Origin: Bolinopsis microptera
Taxonomy: Eukaryota; Ctenophora; Tentaculata; Lobata; Bolinopsidae
NCBI RefSeq assembly: GCF_026151205.1
Contig: NC_087078.1
Location: 17,501,118-17,565,117, forward strand
Direction of reading: 5' to 3'
DNA: 64,000 bases
Shown: in pieces, positions 1 to 11,156 of the stretch
How positions within the stretch are numbered: position 1 is the first letter of the stretch
Layout: every line of letters starts with the position of its first letter
The notes under the pieces: model-generated
Seen by the model: only the letters and a program-made list of their open reading frames with translations
What the model was told of the DNA's origin: nothing
Databases searched by the model: none
Program-made: the position numbers and the translations under genes

Positions 1-660
1 TATATTTACTCCAGGGGGTTCAATATGATAGACAAAATCCCCTGCGTGAGGTATGTCATGATGTGAAAGTTGAGCCCCAGCTACAGAAGGTAAACAAGGG
101 TGACTGTCTCAACCCCAAGACTAAAACAGGTGATCAAGCTCGGCTTGACGTATCTGCTAGAGGAGTTTGGAGTCCATTTGGTAAGACCTTTCAGCTTTCT
201 TGACATTAGGATTTCACACCCCAATTGCTTATCAGACAGGACAAAGACTCTTCAAGAAGTGTACGAAATGAACAAGAACGAGAAGAGGGATAATAATAAT
301 AATAATAAATTAATGTAATTTTTATACAGCACCAAAAGGTTAAATAATTTAAATTTATCCCTTATGCTCAGCTGATGATACTTAAATGTGCATCTTGCCT
401 TGGACGGGGGTGAAGCTATCAAGAAACTATGAGTAATTAGAGAGTGTTGAATGTGGAGAAGGCAACCTTCACCCCAGCTGTATTTCTCACATCTGGAGGT
501 ATATAGTATGTCGACAGAGTGTTTGTCAACAGACTGGCAGATCTCATAGCCAGAAAGAGGAAAGAGAGGTATTGTGATGTGGTTAAACATGTGAGAGCAA
601 GGATAAGATTTGCGAAGCTAAGAACAACACTCATTGCTATATGAGGTTATAGAGGAAAGA
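1..660 (+). pseudogene. Decayed mobile-element-associated protein (unnamed family)
   Basis: Conceptual translation gives two blocks typical of an uncharacterised repeat-associated protein that I know from cnidarian, sponge and mollusc genomes, often annotated beside reverse transcriptases. The first block (about 11-290) contains DQARLDVSARGVWSPFGKTF and then DIRISHPN after a frame change near 195. The second block (about 445-655) contains VEKATFTPAVFLTSGG and RLADLIARKRKERYCDVVKHV. The blocks are separated by about 125 bp of unrelated DNA, and the second has in-frame stops near 511 and 643. The copy is dead and its 5' part lies outside the window. Family membership is recognised from motifs, not by a search, and the molecular function is unknown. 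Confidence 0.6.
285..445 (-). repeat. Probable SINE-like insertion inside the pseudogene
   Basis: This stretch splits the two homologous blocks of the surrounding pseudogene. On the minus strand it would end in a short (TTA)n tract at 288-308, which resembles the tail of a short retroposon. No tRNA-type A or B box was recognised and no target-site duplication was resolved. It may be only diverged intervening sequence. Confidence 0.3.
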
Positions 661-3639
661 AGATGGAAAACAAACATAAGGCCCCTCTATCGGAAGTCTC
701 CAACAACCTCATCCCTGCCCCGATGATGGAGTAGAAAATATGTTTTGAAAATTATGTGTATATATTTTTTATAAAATTATTCAAACAATATACACATAAT
801 ATAGCAATGACCCTATATAAAATCAACCCTTTAAGAATTCAAAAAATTCCCTTAACAATCAAAAATTACCCTTGGCCTTGTGGCTCCAAGTTAAGATCTA
901 GACTGTGTATATATTTGATTGTTTAAAGTTCAGAAATATAGGTAGCAATGGACCATTTCCGTTACCTATGTATTGTGCTCTGCTAATTGCACCACTTGAT
1001 TTAATTGAATGTGTTCACTTACTTTTTAAAATTTGTTAGTGATCATAAATACCTAAAAGGGTTCCATACCCTAATTCTCTATTCCGATCATAAATAGCTA
1101 ACAAGAATTTCGCCGCGGTAACACCACGCACGATCAAATTTCCCTACTGCCTACAATGTAATTGTTGTACTTTATTGTTATCCCAGAGTGGTGTTTTGCG
1201 CACGTGATAATCGTTTATATTAGGCGTGCAGAACTTGAAAAATTCTGCGCGCATCTGAGGTGTCGCCGTCGATCTGTATGTGGTTTGGTTGTAGATCATT
1301 TCATATTTTGCGCAATTTTGTTACGTGTTAACGATGCGTATCATCAATCATGTCACGTCATATTATTGCATCGTATGCCAACTTTAATGACTGTTATAAA
1401 ATAGTCTGTATCATCTTAGTTATTATCTAACATAAACTAATACATTTTGATGCTTACTCGAATACTCGACACATCTACAGCACCATCGATTATCGAGCAT
1501 TTGATTTGATATAGGATTCTTTAAAAGCATACCACAATCTTGATCTTAGTTGCTTCTTGAATGTAAAAGTAAAGTAACATCTTTTCTCAACTATATGTTT
1601 TCGCTTTTTACCATTAAGTGTCAATCAACTGTTAAATAATCAGCCACGAGTTTATCAGCTGATATCATAATTTAATTTGTTTTGACTTGCTGAATATTAT
1701 CACTCGGTAATATATTAAGCTTGTTTCACCAAAATAACACTTATGTTGATGATTGATCCGCTCAGATGACTAATATGCTATATTAATGAATTAGAGTGAA
1801 TTGTAACCCGATGGAAACCTGTGTAACAGTCGTCAAGCAACAAAATTTTGTTAGGAAAGAAAAAATTTAGGAAAGAAAAATTTTTATTTACCACAAATAA
1901 TCAATACATAATGTTATATTCATAAATAAATTCAAATTTCAATTTCAAACACATATACAGTACGCCGCGCACACAGCCACAATTTAAAATTGTTCAGAAA
2001 TTCGTAGGTCAGCTGTAGGCGCCGCGCACAGGATCTATTTAATTGTTATCTTACAATTACATGTCACATTTCTTAATTACTAGAGCCAAAATTTCAGAAG
2101 CAAAATAATTTAAAAGATATTTCTGTCGTTTACTCAGTACAGGCCGTGAGCACTGCGATCTAATTAATATAATAATGGAGAGATTCCAAAAAACCGCGCG
2201 CTCGTTATTTATTGTGATTAAATTGAGTGCGCGCCACTGTGAACAGCAGTACCGCTCAAGCATGAATTAGTACTGAGCGGTACGCAGTTCTGCGTGAGGC
2301 GTAGACATTTGTAGCACACGTTTCATTCAACTAATCCATTAATCCATGTGACATGTACAATGTAATTATATTAAAGCAAAAAGAATATTAATTTTAGTAA
2401 TAATTGACGTAGACATATGTGTTTAAATAACATCTATAATCTAGCGAGTTACTAATACCGTTCGCGTTTGTTTGTATTCTTGATTATATATCTTTACACT
2501 AGCCTATATTATGATGGAGATATACATTATATAATTGCTCCAATATTCAACACTGCTAAACAACAAATACCTACTCGCCCATCGATGAAGCAGTCGCCAA
2601 AACAAAGCTCAAAGTTAATATATCTTCGTACTTCGTTTTGGAAACTGTAGAATTCCAATAAATAATTAGTGTTTCAATCGTGTATTCGATGGGCAAGCAC
2701 TCGCCACTTGAGGCCGAGACAAACGGCACCAGCTCCGCCCCGCAACCGTGAAGTAAGGCGGGGCGGTGGTGTGCGCCGTTTATACGGCCCACAGCACGAG
2801 ACATTTTGAGCTCCAAGACTTAAGACTATAAAAGTCCCGAATTAAACGTAGTGACTTACCATCGTCAGCCGTCAAAAATTTAGAATTTGTATGTTATAAA
2901 CTCTACACCTGCTATCAGTCTAACATGTAATTTACTTTGTTATTGGCTAAATTTTCAACTCGATTAAGCGATGCAGACGGATGAACTAGGCTTCTCCTCC
3001 GTCAAAAACACAATGAGAGGGGATTGTGGAAGGACACGAACACTATTCGTTAACTCGTACCCCGGGTACCCCCTAGAACTGTGTCCCATCAGAGAGAGCC
3101 CATCACCCGTCAGATCGAAAACAGTGTTTTAGTTTTGATATATGCTGTACCAATTACAATAAATGGTAAGTCAAGGCTGACGTTGGTAGCAAAGTATAAA
3201 GTGACACGTCACAACAAAATAACCACTACACACTACACACACTATACGCTATAACTATTGTACACAGTACACAGTATAACTAAAATATGAAATATAAACA
3301 AGTTACAAGAGACAAAAGAGTTTACAGAAGAGTTTTACATCGGCTCAGCACCGCCAGGACATTGGCTATACACGTGGGTCAATTAGTTTGATTTGGTATG
3401 GTTCGACCGGGAAAGTGGTCGAAATTAGTGCTCTTAATGAGTCATCACTGTCGTCTGAATATTAGAGCGGGAACTTCCCAAGTTTCGGCCGACAACGCGC
3501 GCGCATAGCATCGGCGCGCAATGCTATGCGCGCGCGTTTCAATATTGCTGAGTCATTCGGCGGTTGCGCTCAGCGTAACTTGGAAATGAGTTGTATGTTG
3601 TTTACCTAAATTCAAGCATGGTATTCATAGATAAGCTTG
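661..3639. other. No gene recognised; AT-rich intergenic DNA
   Basis: Open frames here are short and match no family I know. Bases 779-809 match 23940-23970 exactly over 31 bp, the left end of a TIR-bearing element described there, so this is a relic of the same family. A GC-richer patch lies at 2690-2830 with a TATAAAAG-like motif near 2826; it might be promoter-like, but no transcript was identified. Confidence 0.5.
3494..3538. repeat. Perfect 18-bp GC-rich inverted repeat (hairpin)
   Basis: Bases 3494-3511 are the exact reverse complement of 3521-3538, with a 9-nt spacer. Both arms contain GCGCGCGC next to ATAGCAT, so the stem is much more GC-rich than its surroundings. It sits about 150 bp beyond the 3' end of the LINE ORF2. 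Confidence 0.85.
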
Positions 3640-3693
3640 TCAGTCAGTAAGTGCTTAAGTGGGAATAACAGGCAAATGAATATCACTTCATAA

Positions 3694-6600
3694 TCAGAAT
3701 TCAGTGAAATTTCTGTCACACCACTCAGTTCCATACCGGTTTTGAGCTCTTAGAAGTGACTGTTTAAGTAAATTCTTGACAGATCCGCATGTGGAGGTGA
3801 AATTTAACGGGCCAACTTTACGGAATTCGTTCCACAGCCATGCAGATTTATAAATAAATTGATTAGTTGGAGAGGGTGTAATGAACAGATTATCTTTCCT
3901 ATTTGATATGTTGAATAAGTAGTATAACGAAATTGGTACTTGTGACTTAATGATCTTAAAAAGTTCCATTAAACAACGGTATCGGTACAGGTTCTCTGTA
4001 ACAAGTAATTCATGTTTTGTGAATAGAGGCTTAGTGGACTCTTTAACATAGAATTCAGATCCTAGACGTTGAGAATTAATTGGTCTTGCTCTAGCACATG
4101 TCTTGAATTTGTCTACATACGCTTCATAGTCTCCAAATAGAATCCTGATACACTTCTTTTGAGTAATAAATAGTGGTTTTAACTGATTATTGGGAATACC
4201 TCCCCAGACAGAAATAGCATAACCTAGGTGTGATTCAAAGAGAGAATGATATATTTGTTTATATAGTGATTCTGGTAAGCATTTCTTAATACGGTAGATA
4301 CGTCCACAAGCACTTCTTAGTTTCTTGTTGAGGGATGATATATGTGGTTTCCAGCTCAATTTATCATCCATGATTACTCCGAGAAACTTTGTCTGACTTA
4401 CACGTTTAATTATTTTGTTATTAATGGACAAGTTTTGGCTATCTATATCGGCATCTAATTCGTTAATATTACGTTTAGAGGGAGAAAAATACATGTAACA
4501 ACACTTCTTTACATTAATGTGCAGTAGGTTAACTCCCATATACTTGTTTACGGCCTGTAGTACTTCATTAGCCAATTCATATGCTTTATTTCTCGAATCG
4601 GCAGCGACAAATATATTAGTATCGTCTGCAAATAAGACAAATTTACCCTTTTTAGTTATATTGCATATGTCATTGATGTACAGTAGGAAAAGTAGAGGTC
4701 CTAATACACTACCCTGAGGGACCCCGAATTCAACCGGTAATTCATCAGATTTGGTATCCAAAACGTTTACAAATTGTTTCCTATTAGACAAATAATTAGA
4801 GATAAGATTCAGAGCATTTCCTCTTATGCCATAGTTGTTTAATTTTGTAGTTAGTTTACAGTGGTCTAGAGTGTCAAAGGCTTTTGAGAGATCGATAAAG
4901 ACCCCTAGGACATGTTGCTTTTTACTAATTAACGATTCTATATGTTCTACAGAGTAGTTCAGTGCATGGCTGGTGGAGTGTCCTTTTCTAAAGCCGAACT
5001 GGTTTTCATGTATTATACCCTTGGAAGTAAGGAAACTATAGAGCCGCTTATATATTAACTTTTCTAGAATTTTCCCGAATACAGGTAGAGTTGATACTGC
5101 TCTATAGTTTTCTAAAAGCTGTTCATCTTCTTTTTTGTAAATGGGGCTGATTCTCCCAGTTTTTAATTCATCGGGAAAGTGGCCTTCTTGCATGCATTTA
5201 TTAAAGTATCTAGCTAAGTACGGTGCAGTAATTTGACACGACTTCTTGATCACATGAATAGGTATGTCACTAGATTTCCCGTTTTTTAGTTCGTTTATGA
5301 TCTCTTTAATCTCAATACAGTCACAATCACAAAGAAAAATACTGGACGTAACTGATGTGGGCAGGTAATCAGTAAATGACGGCAGGGAATTTATTCTTAA
5401 GAAGTCACCAGAGTATGCTTCGTTCAAGTTAGCTGCAATAGAGGCAAAGTATTTATTGAACTCATTTGCAATTACACGCCGATTAATCACACGCTCGTTA
5501 TTTATCACAAAGTTAGGTTTAATCTCACGTCTCTTCTTACCACGCAGTTCATTAATTATCTGCCAAGTTTTCTTACTATCTCCAGCGCATTCTGTAATCT
5601 TAACACCATGATACTTACGTTTTGCAGAATTAATAAGGTGGTTTAATAACTTCCGGTGTGCCTTAAATTCTTCATGACGTGTTACTTTATTTGTACAATT
5701 AAAACAAAGGGTAAGACAGTCTGCATGGTTGGTTGAAGAGGCGTTGAGGCATTTCTTCTTAACTGCCTTTTTCCACAGGTCATAAAGCTCATGTTTTCTA
5801 TTTATAGAGGCAATCAGGCCAGATGTAATCCATGGATTATTCTTAGCAGTACGTTTAGAACACTTAGGCTGGCTTAGTTTACATGCACTGTCTAGTTGAT
5901 GATTAAATACAGTGAAAAAATTACTGAAGTCTTCTGGTGGATCACTAGTTAATTCATTGTCTAGTACTTCCACAAATTTGTCCACATTTTTTGCACAGTA
6001 GTCATAGTACTGGAAATAGTTTTGTTCATGAACCTCAGTACTGACTAGGGGTGAGTTGAATATATGGAATACAGCATGATGGTGACTGATGCAGGTACTA
6101 ATTGTTCCAGAGCAGATAGAGTTTTCTATGTTGTTGGTGAGTATGTTGTCAATACACGATTCGTTACATCCTGGTTTATGATGCGTGGAAGTAGAAATAA
6201 GTGGTGATAAACCTAGACCTAGAATAAGGTTTTCAAAGTCTTGAACAAGTTTACTGTTTTCATCATGGAGATTAATGTTAAAGTCACCTAGTATGTAAGC
6301 GTTCTTTTTTGGGCATGATTCAATAATTTTTCTAAGTTCATTTAATGCCTCTGAGGAGTCCCCACTAGGAGGACGGTACAGTACTCCTACATGTACAGGT
6401 TCATCATGTTGAATAGTAATAAATAGGGTTTCAAGATTTTTGGTTACCCATGATAATTCTTCGTTTACAACTCCATTAAGTTCGTCCTTTAAGTACAATG
6501 CTACTCCACTTCCCTTCGCTTTATTAATATGTTTATCCTGATAGAAACAATTGTACCCCTCAAGATGGTAAACAGTGCTTTCCTCTATTCCAATATTGGT

Positions 6601-7038
6601 TTCAGCAAGTCCAATAATTTTAAATTTTTCGGCTAATCGGTTTAGTTCCATGCTAAAGGCATCAAAATTTGTTTTATTGCCATCTATGTTCTGGAAAATC
6701 ATGGAGCAGTTGCTTGCAAAACAAGGTTTGATATGTGTGTTAAAGTCCTTAATTGTGTAGGATCTACAGTTTTCCAAAGCATCGGACATCTTTTGGATAC
6801 ATGGGTCACAGTCATTAACTTCAGGATCGGTCATTACTTTAAAAGGATTGTATTTTTTAGATATGGAATGTTTACACTCGTTGCAGTAAAAGTTTTCATT
6901 GATAACTTGCGCTTTGGAGGGATTAAAACATTTGGCATGGAAAATACTGTTGCAGTTAAAGCATTCAAAGTGGGGAAGCCCTAGACCAATATTCTTCAGA
7001 CAGTGACTACAAATTTCCTTTTGAACACGATTAACCAT
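3694..7038 (-). CDS. LINE ORF2: PHD finger, APE endonuclease, reverse transcriptase
   Basis: The 1114-residue protein nicks target DNA and copies the element RNA into it. A Cys/His-rich PHD-like finger occupies residues 10-60 (CSHC, CFNC, HAKC, CNEC). The endonuclease covers about 110-350 with LAETNIG, YRPPSGD and GDFNINLHD; the usual C-terminal SDH motif reads SHHH here. The reverse transcriptase covers about 590-860 with motif A (FIDLSKAFDTLDH), motif B (GVPQGSVLGPLLF) and motif C (FADD), all present. A LINE-type C-terminal region follows. No frameshift or stop interrupts it. The H-for-D change may be tolerated or may weaken the endonuclease; I cannot tell from sequence. Start chosen at the first ATG after the ORF1 stop. 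Confidence 0.92.
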   Translation of the reverse strand: MVNRVQKEICSHCLKNIGLGLPHFECFNCNSIFHAKCFNPSKAQVINENFYCNECKHSISKKYNPFKVMTDPEVNDCDPCIQKMSDALENCRSYTIKDFNTHIKPCFASNCSMIFQNIDGNKTNFDAFSMELNRLAEKFKIIGLAETNIGIEESTVYHLEGYNCFYQDKHINKAKGSGVALYLKDELNGVVNEELSWVTKNLETLFITIQHDEPVHVGVLYRPPSGDSSEALNELRKIIESCPKKNAYILGDFNINLHDENSKLVQDFENLILGLGLSPLISTSTHHKPGCNESCIDNILTNNIENSICSGTISTCISHHHAVFHIFNSPLVSTEVHEQNYFQYYDYCAKNVDKFVEVLDNELTSDPPEDFSNFFTVFNHQLDSACKLSQPKCSKRTAKNNPWITSGLIASINRKHELYDLWKKAVKKKCLNASSTNHADCLTLCFNCTNKVTRHEEFKAHRKLLNHLINSAKRKYHGVKITECAGDSKKTWQIINELRGKKRREIKPNFVINNERVINRRVIANEFNKYFASIAANLNEAYSGDFLRINSLPSFTDYLPTSVTSSIFLCDCDCIEIKEIINELKNGKSSDIPIHVIKKSCQITAPYLARYFNKCMQEGHFPDELKTGRISPIYKKEDEQLLENYRAVSTLPVFGKILEKLIYKRLYSFLTSKGIIHENQFGFRKGHSTSHALNYSVEHIESLISKKQHVLGVFIDLSKAFDTLDHCKLTTKLNNYGIRGNALNLISNYLSNRKQFVNVLDTKSDELPVEFGVPQGSVLGPLLFLLYINDICNITKKGKFVLFADDTNIFVAADSRNKAYELANEVLQAVNKYMGVNLLHINVKKCCYMYFSPSKRNINELDADIDSQNLSINNKIIKRVSQTKFLGVIMDDKLSWKPHISSLNKKLRSACGRIYRIKKCLPESLYKQIYHSLFESHLGYAISVWGGIPNNQLKPLFITQKKCIRILFGDYEAYVDKFKTCARARPINSQRLGSEFYVKESTKPLFTKHELLVTENLYRYRCLMELFKIIKSQVPISLYYLFNISNRKDNLFITPSPTNQFIYKSAWLWNEFRKVGPLNFTSTCGSVKNLLKQSLLRAQNRYGTEWCDRNFTEF

Positions 7039-7043
7039 ACCTG

Positions 7044-9113
7044 TTAACCGTTCCGTCCCCTCCGCTGCGGTGCAGGCGGGTCACTAGCCACGTTGCTGTA
7101 TAGCCGTCCATTGACTTTGCCGATGTGTTTTCTTCTGTCTTCTCCGCCATTTAACCTAATAAATACAGATTGTTTAATGAGTCCAGCAAGGACTCTTGCC
7201 CCTAACTTGTTGAGATGAAGTGTATCAAGTCGACCATGTCTGTCGAATTGTTTCGACAGTTCGTCCGCAAGACCATAGTTGCAGGCAAACTTTTCGAAAC
7301 CCTTAACACATACGACATCCTTACATGTAGGGAGCAGGTCGAAATGAATCAGTCTATTAAATGCATTAACTTTTACATTCAGCTCTAAGTCCTTAGTAGG
7401 CAGCAGTTTACAAACAAAAACAGCTCTAGTGCTGGGGCTAAGATTCTTAATTTGTTTAATTTTCAGCTTGAGTTTATTATAACAATCAGCAACATCATTC
7501 TCACAACTAATATCAGGCTGTCTCACGTCATTGATCCCACAGTGGAGCACCACATTGGCGTAACCCATGCAGGACACAGGGTTGATATCTTCAATTCTGG
7601 GAGCCCAGAACTTTTGACCTGGCATGAGTTCGCCAAAGGTACCCCTCTTGTCAGACCCAAAACGCAAGAAGCCTGTGTTTGAATCACCATGTAAACTTGT
7701 GCAATTTTTATTTGTCCAGCTAACAGCACGAAAGGTCAGCGAATACCTAATACCATCTGATATTGAGCCACGCTCAATCATATGGCTGTAAACTTCTTGT
7801 GATCTACGGCTCATTATGTACAGGGAGCGATCATGACATTCAAGAGAGGATTCAGTTCTAGAGTCACATTCAGTGAACTTGATGTTGCAGATCTGGCCGA
7901 GAGACAAGGTAAGTATTGATGATTCTGGATGGATGGTCACTTCACGGTCTGAATGGTTAGGCAGGTGACTATCAGAGCCATCATATCTGTTGATGAGACA
8001 TGAATTGATAACCGGGGCCGTCAGGTGGGGCTGATCCGGGTAGCTCTTGTTAAAAAGTTCAGTTTGTACTTTATTCATTTCATCAAATAATGGTTTGAGT
8101 TCCTCAGGAATTGGTGGCACATTTTCTGAAGATTTAGATCCCATGTAGTGGTAGGGGGTGCCAAATGAAGTGACGGAGTGACCGTTCTCTTGTTTGAAAG
8201 AACATGACTGAAGAAAGGCAATAATTTTCTCAGATTCAGTAGCCAGAATAAAATCTGGCCTGGTTTCAGTTACTGGCACCTGATCATGTGGTAAGTGAGG
8301 GGTAGGTTGTTCAGGTTGTAGGGGAGCCTGCACTGGAGGAGAGGGGTACTGGGCTACAGGTGGTGCTTTAGATTGAGGAGATGCTTTAGAATCCTGTATT
8401 TGACTGCTTAAGTTGTTAAGTTGGGTGGAATGCTCATTCAGTTCTAGTGAGACTCTCTCAAGTAGCTCATGAGTGGCAGTGCAAGCAGGTGTTTCAGATG
8501 CTGCAGTTTGATGTGATTGAAGCTGTGCAAGTTGCTGGTTCAGCTGCTCGATGCTGTTGGCTAGAGGGTCTGTGGCAGAGCTGGATGATGAGGACAGTGC
8601 TGCTTCTAACTTTTTCATTTGAGCCTGATGGGACTTCAACCCGTCTTCTTTAATCAGGAGATGTTGTAGATGGAGATCAAAAGTCTGAAGACGTTCCATG
8701 TTGCTGTTGAGACTGGCTATTTGCTCGCAGAGTTTCTCACTGTCTACCGAGGCAAGCGATGCTGAGATTAGGCCTATGTTATTAAGATTATCTGCAGCAG
8801 CTGAGGCTTCAAATTCACTGTTAGCCTGTCGTAAGACTGTTGTGTTTCTGCAGGAGAAGCATGTGTCTGATCTCTTATTCCTGGCAGTGCTTACTGGGGC
8901 AACATAGCAAAAGGGACATAGGTAGTCAACCATGGCGTTGATGGCCTGCCTTGAGATCCCCCGCATACTAAGACAATCAACATGCCACTGCTGTTTACAA
9001 CGCGAACAGTCGATCAAATAGACTTTGCCGCCAGACGAGCCGTTACACGGGCACTTATCAAGGTCCCAGTGTTTCGTCTTGGCAGCACTTTCAGCTGCTA
9101 TGGCTGTAATTAA
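7044..9113 (-). CDS. LINE ORF1: PHD finger and SGNH/esterase-like protein
   Basis: The frame is open from just after a stop at 9114-9116 down to 7044. A PHD finger sits at the start (CPC, then CSRC, HVDC and CPFC). A Ser/Gln-rich, probably coiled-coil stretch follows, then a Pro/Gln-rich linker. A C-terminal region with VVLHCGINDV and later a DTLHLN segment resembles SGNH/GDSL esterases found in CR1-type ORF1 proteins. Such ORF1 proteins bind element RNA; the esterase role is uncertain. No ATG precedes the finger in this frame: the codon at 9015-9017 is TTG and the first ATG lies inside the finger. So the true start is lost by 5' truncation, or is non-AUG, or comes by splicing. The catalytic Ser was not assigned with confidence. 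Confidence 0.8.
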   Translation of the reverse strand, partial: LITAIAAESAAKTKHWDLDKCPCNGSSGGKVYLIDCSRCKQQWHVDCLSMRGISRQAINAMVDYLCPFCYVAPVSTARNKRSDTCFSCRNTTVLRQANSEFEASAAADNLNNIGLISASLASVDSEKLCEQIASLNSNMERLQTFDLHLQHLLIKEDGLKSHQAQMKKLEAALSSSSSSATDPLANSIEQLNQQLAQLQSHQTAASETPACTATHELLERVSLELNEHSTQLNNLSSQIQDSKASPQSKAPPVAQYPSPPVQAPLQPEQPTPHLPHDQVPVTETRPDFILATESEKIIAFLQSCSFKQENGHSVTSFGTPYHYMGSKSSENVPPIPEELKPLFDEMNKVQTELFNKSYPDQPHLTAPVINSCLINRYDGSDSHLPNHSDREVTIHPESSILTLSLGQICNIKFTECDSRTESSLECHDRSLYIMSRRSQEVYSHMIERGSISDGIRYSLTFRAVSWTNKNCTSLHGDSNTGFLRFGSDKRGTFGELMPGQKFWAPRIEDINPVSCMGYANVVLHCGINDVRQPDISCENDVADCYNKLKLKIKQIKNLSPSTRAVFVCKLLPTKDLELNVKVNAFNRLIHFDLLPTCKDVVCVKGFEKFACNYGLADELSKQFDRHGRLDTLHLNKLGARVLAGLIKQSVFIRLNGGEDRRKHIGKVNGRLYSNVASDPPAPQRRGRNG

Positions 9114-9512
9114 TTAACACATAACTGGCGTCGCGCGCGCAAAATAGACTCCTTTTATACACATAATTATAGGGGAGTGGTCTATATTGCGAAGGAGCAG
9201 ACTTTTGTCATCACCGTAGGACCGTCGGGCCACCTCATATATCCAAACCCGATTACTTATTCCCTACGATCTTTTTGCCTTCGGCAAGAGCAGGGAAAAA
9301 AATCTGGCCTTAAATGAGGGCCGTGGGCAAAATTATTGAATGTTGTACAGTCCCCTTTAGTATACATATGAAAGGAGCATTATTCAAACGTTAATATCTT
9401 CAAGTGAGATTGCATTCATTTATTTTTAGCCATGCTTACAGGTTAGCATTCAGATATTCAAAATATTCATATATGTAATGGGGGAAATATATTTTTAATC
9501 ACAAAAGTATTG

Positions 9513-9539
9513 AGTATGGTGATAAGTTATCACCATACT
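9513..9539. repeat. Perfect 13-bp inverted repeat, 1-nt spacer
   Basis: Arms 9513-9525 and 9527-9539 are exact reverse complements (AGTATGGTGATAA and its complement). It is one of several short, nearly loopless palindromes in this window. Confidence 0.85.
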
Positions 9540-10001
9540 AAGTAAAGTAAACATATGGTTTATAAAAGCGTCACTGATAATGAAATGACCCAAAAAAGAA
9601 ATAGCGTTTCTTTAAAATAAAATACGAGTGACAACAGTTTCAACAGATGACATAAATAAATTTTAATGCCTTACATTTTACAAGACAAAATTTTTATTGG
9701 GACGATTTTACGTCTTCCGTCCGTCAAATGTCAATTTTTTCAACTTTCAGCTTTGCTACGATTTTCAAAAAAACTTTAGCATGAGAATAGAAGAAAATTG
9801 TTTGCTGCGCGACGCGGCCAAAATAGACATTGTTATGCATTTATGTCATAAATTAATAAGTGATTTATACTAGGTGATGTACTGAAATTATAAATATTTT
9901 GACAATTATAATTATTTTGACAATTATAATTATTTTGACAACTTGACGATAAATTGTTTTGAAAACACGGCGCACATTCGATAAATTAAAAATAATTTCT
10001 T

Positions 10002-10150
10002 GATTGACGATGTCAACCCATCAAGATCGTTGCTTTGCGAACGCAAAGCAGAGCACAAAGCAACAATCGTTGATGTGCGAAGCAAGAATAACAGTTCGCG
10101 CGGCGCGTCGAAGCGGCGAAGTCCTCCAAATAAAAATTGGGCGGGAAAAT
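10002..10150. repeat. Dispersed repeat, copy 1 (second copy at 21889-22030)
   Basis: Shares blocks with 21889-22030 in the same order: TTGATTGACG, GTCAACCCATC, GATCGTTGC, GCGAAGCAAGAAT and GAAGTCCTCCAAA. It contains repeated GCAAAGC/GCGAAGC words. No coding capacity; probably a fragment of a non-autonomous element. Confidence 0.7.
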
Positions 10151-11099
10151 TCAAGCTTATTTAAAAAGTAATGCTTATTATTGACTAAGCAGAGCTAAAG
10201 GAAAGATTAAGAATTAAAATTCAAAATTTTATATATAAAAAAATATTTTGAAATCATGTGCGGCTCAATTTTGTTGTTCATTATTTTAAATGTAAACATT
10301 GAGCAGCGCAAGCAAAGAGAACCAACAAGCAAACTGCAGAATCTGTGCAAAATTTAAAAAAAGTTAAATCATGTAGCATATCCAAATAAAAGCTTACTTT
10401 CAATTATGCAGCTCATAAATAATATTACAATCCGGATTTTACACTAAAAAGTATAATTGATAATATAGTAAATGGTAAAATATTTGGTAATACAATTTAG
10501 TTGTATTGAAGAGTGTCCTAAGAAGGTGTTTAAAATATTTGGCATAGCACGACTCCTCACATCAATTAACATTGACGAAAAATGTATTTTTTCTCATCTT
10601 TACTAATTATTATTATTATTACTATACCTGCCCTCTACTACTGTCGTTATGTTGGCTGTTTTTCTTGCTTGGTCATCTATTTACAATGGTTTACAATGGT
10701 TTTACAATGTTTCCCTTTTCTTTTTTCAAATGGATATTTTTAAAACAATATATATACAATAAATTAAATCAAGTCATGAAATTAATTGGCAGAGCACAAT
10801 CATAAATCATGAGCAATGTTTCCCAGCTTTCCATTCCCGTTCAACATCCTTCAGCTTCTAAATTTGCTCAGTCTTCATTAGCTCCAGATTGTTCTCAACA
10901 ATGTCCACTAATTCTAAGTTGTGGGAATTATGATGTAGATTTTAAAGCTTCCGTTTTTTACTTTTTTATTATACTGTTCTATTCAGATAATAACTGAATA
11001 AATTTATTCGAATTTAATTATGAATGGATTAGTTGAAACTAATCGAAATTAGTTGTTGATTGAGGGGCGCTAAAAGGGGAGGGGTGCCAACAGGGGGGC

Positions 11100-11156
11100 G
11101 CTTTTTCAGCGGGGTAGGGGGGGGGGGGGGGGGGGGGGAGGGGGGTGGGGGCGCCA
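11100..11156 (+). repeat. Poly-G / G-rich tract
   Basis: An almost uninterrupted run of G with a few A and T. It lies about 570 bp upstream of the QSOX start codon and could form a quadruplex. Its length in an assembly is unreliable. Confidence 0.8.

Larger units (their letters stand above)
3640..9113 (-). mobile_element. CR1-lineage non-LTR retrotransposon, two open ORFs
   Basis: This is one minus-strand LINE with ORF1 (PHD finger plus SGNH esterase-like region) followed by ORF2 (PHD finger, APE-type endonuclease, reverse transcriptase). Both frames lack internal stops, which points to a young insertion. ORF1 stops at 7044-7046 and the ORF2 ATG is at 7036-7038, five bases on, as expected for reinitiation after ORF1. 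The outer boundaries are approximate. ORF1 has no ATG ahead of its PHD finger, so the 5' end may be truncated near 9113. The sequence after the ORF2 stop contains an ATTCTGATTATG-type motif that may be the element tail. No flanking target-site duplication was found. Confidence 0.85.

Noticed and set aside
1162-2816. Open frames of 60-81 residues in the 1-3 kb region
   Set aside because: No domains, no splice context, and composition equals the background.
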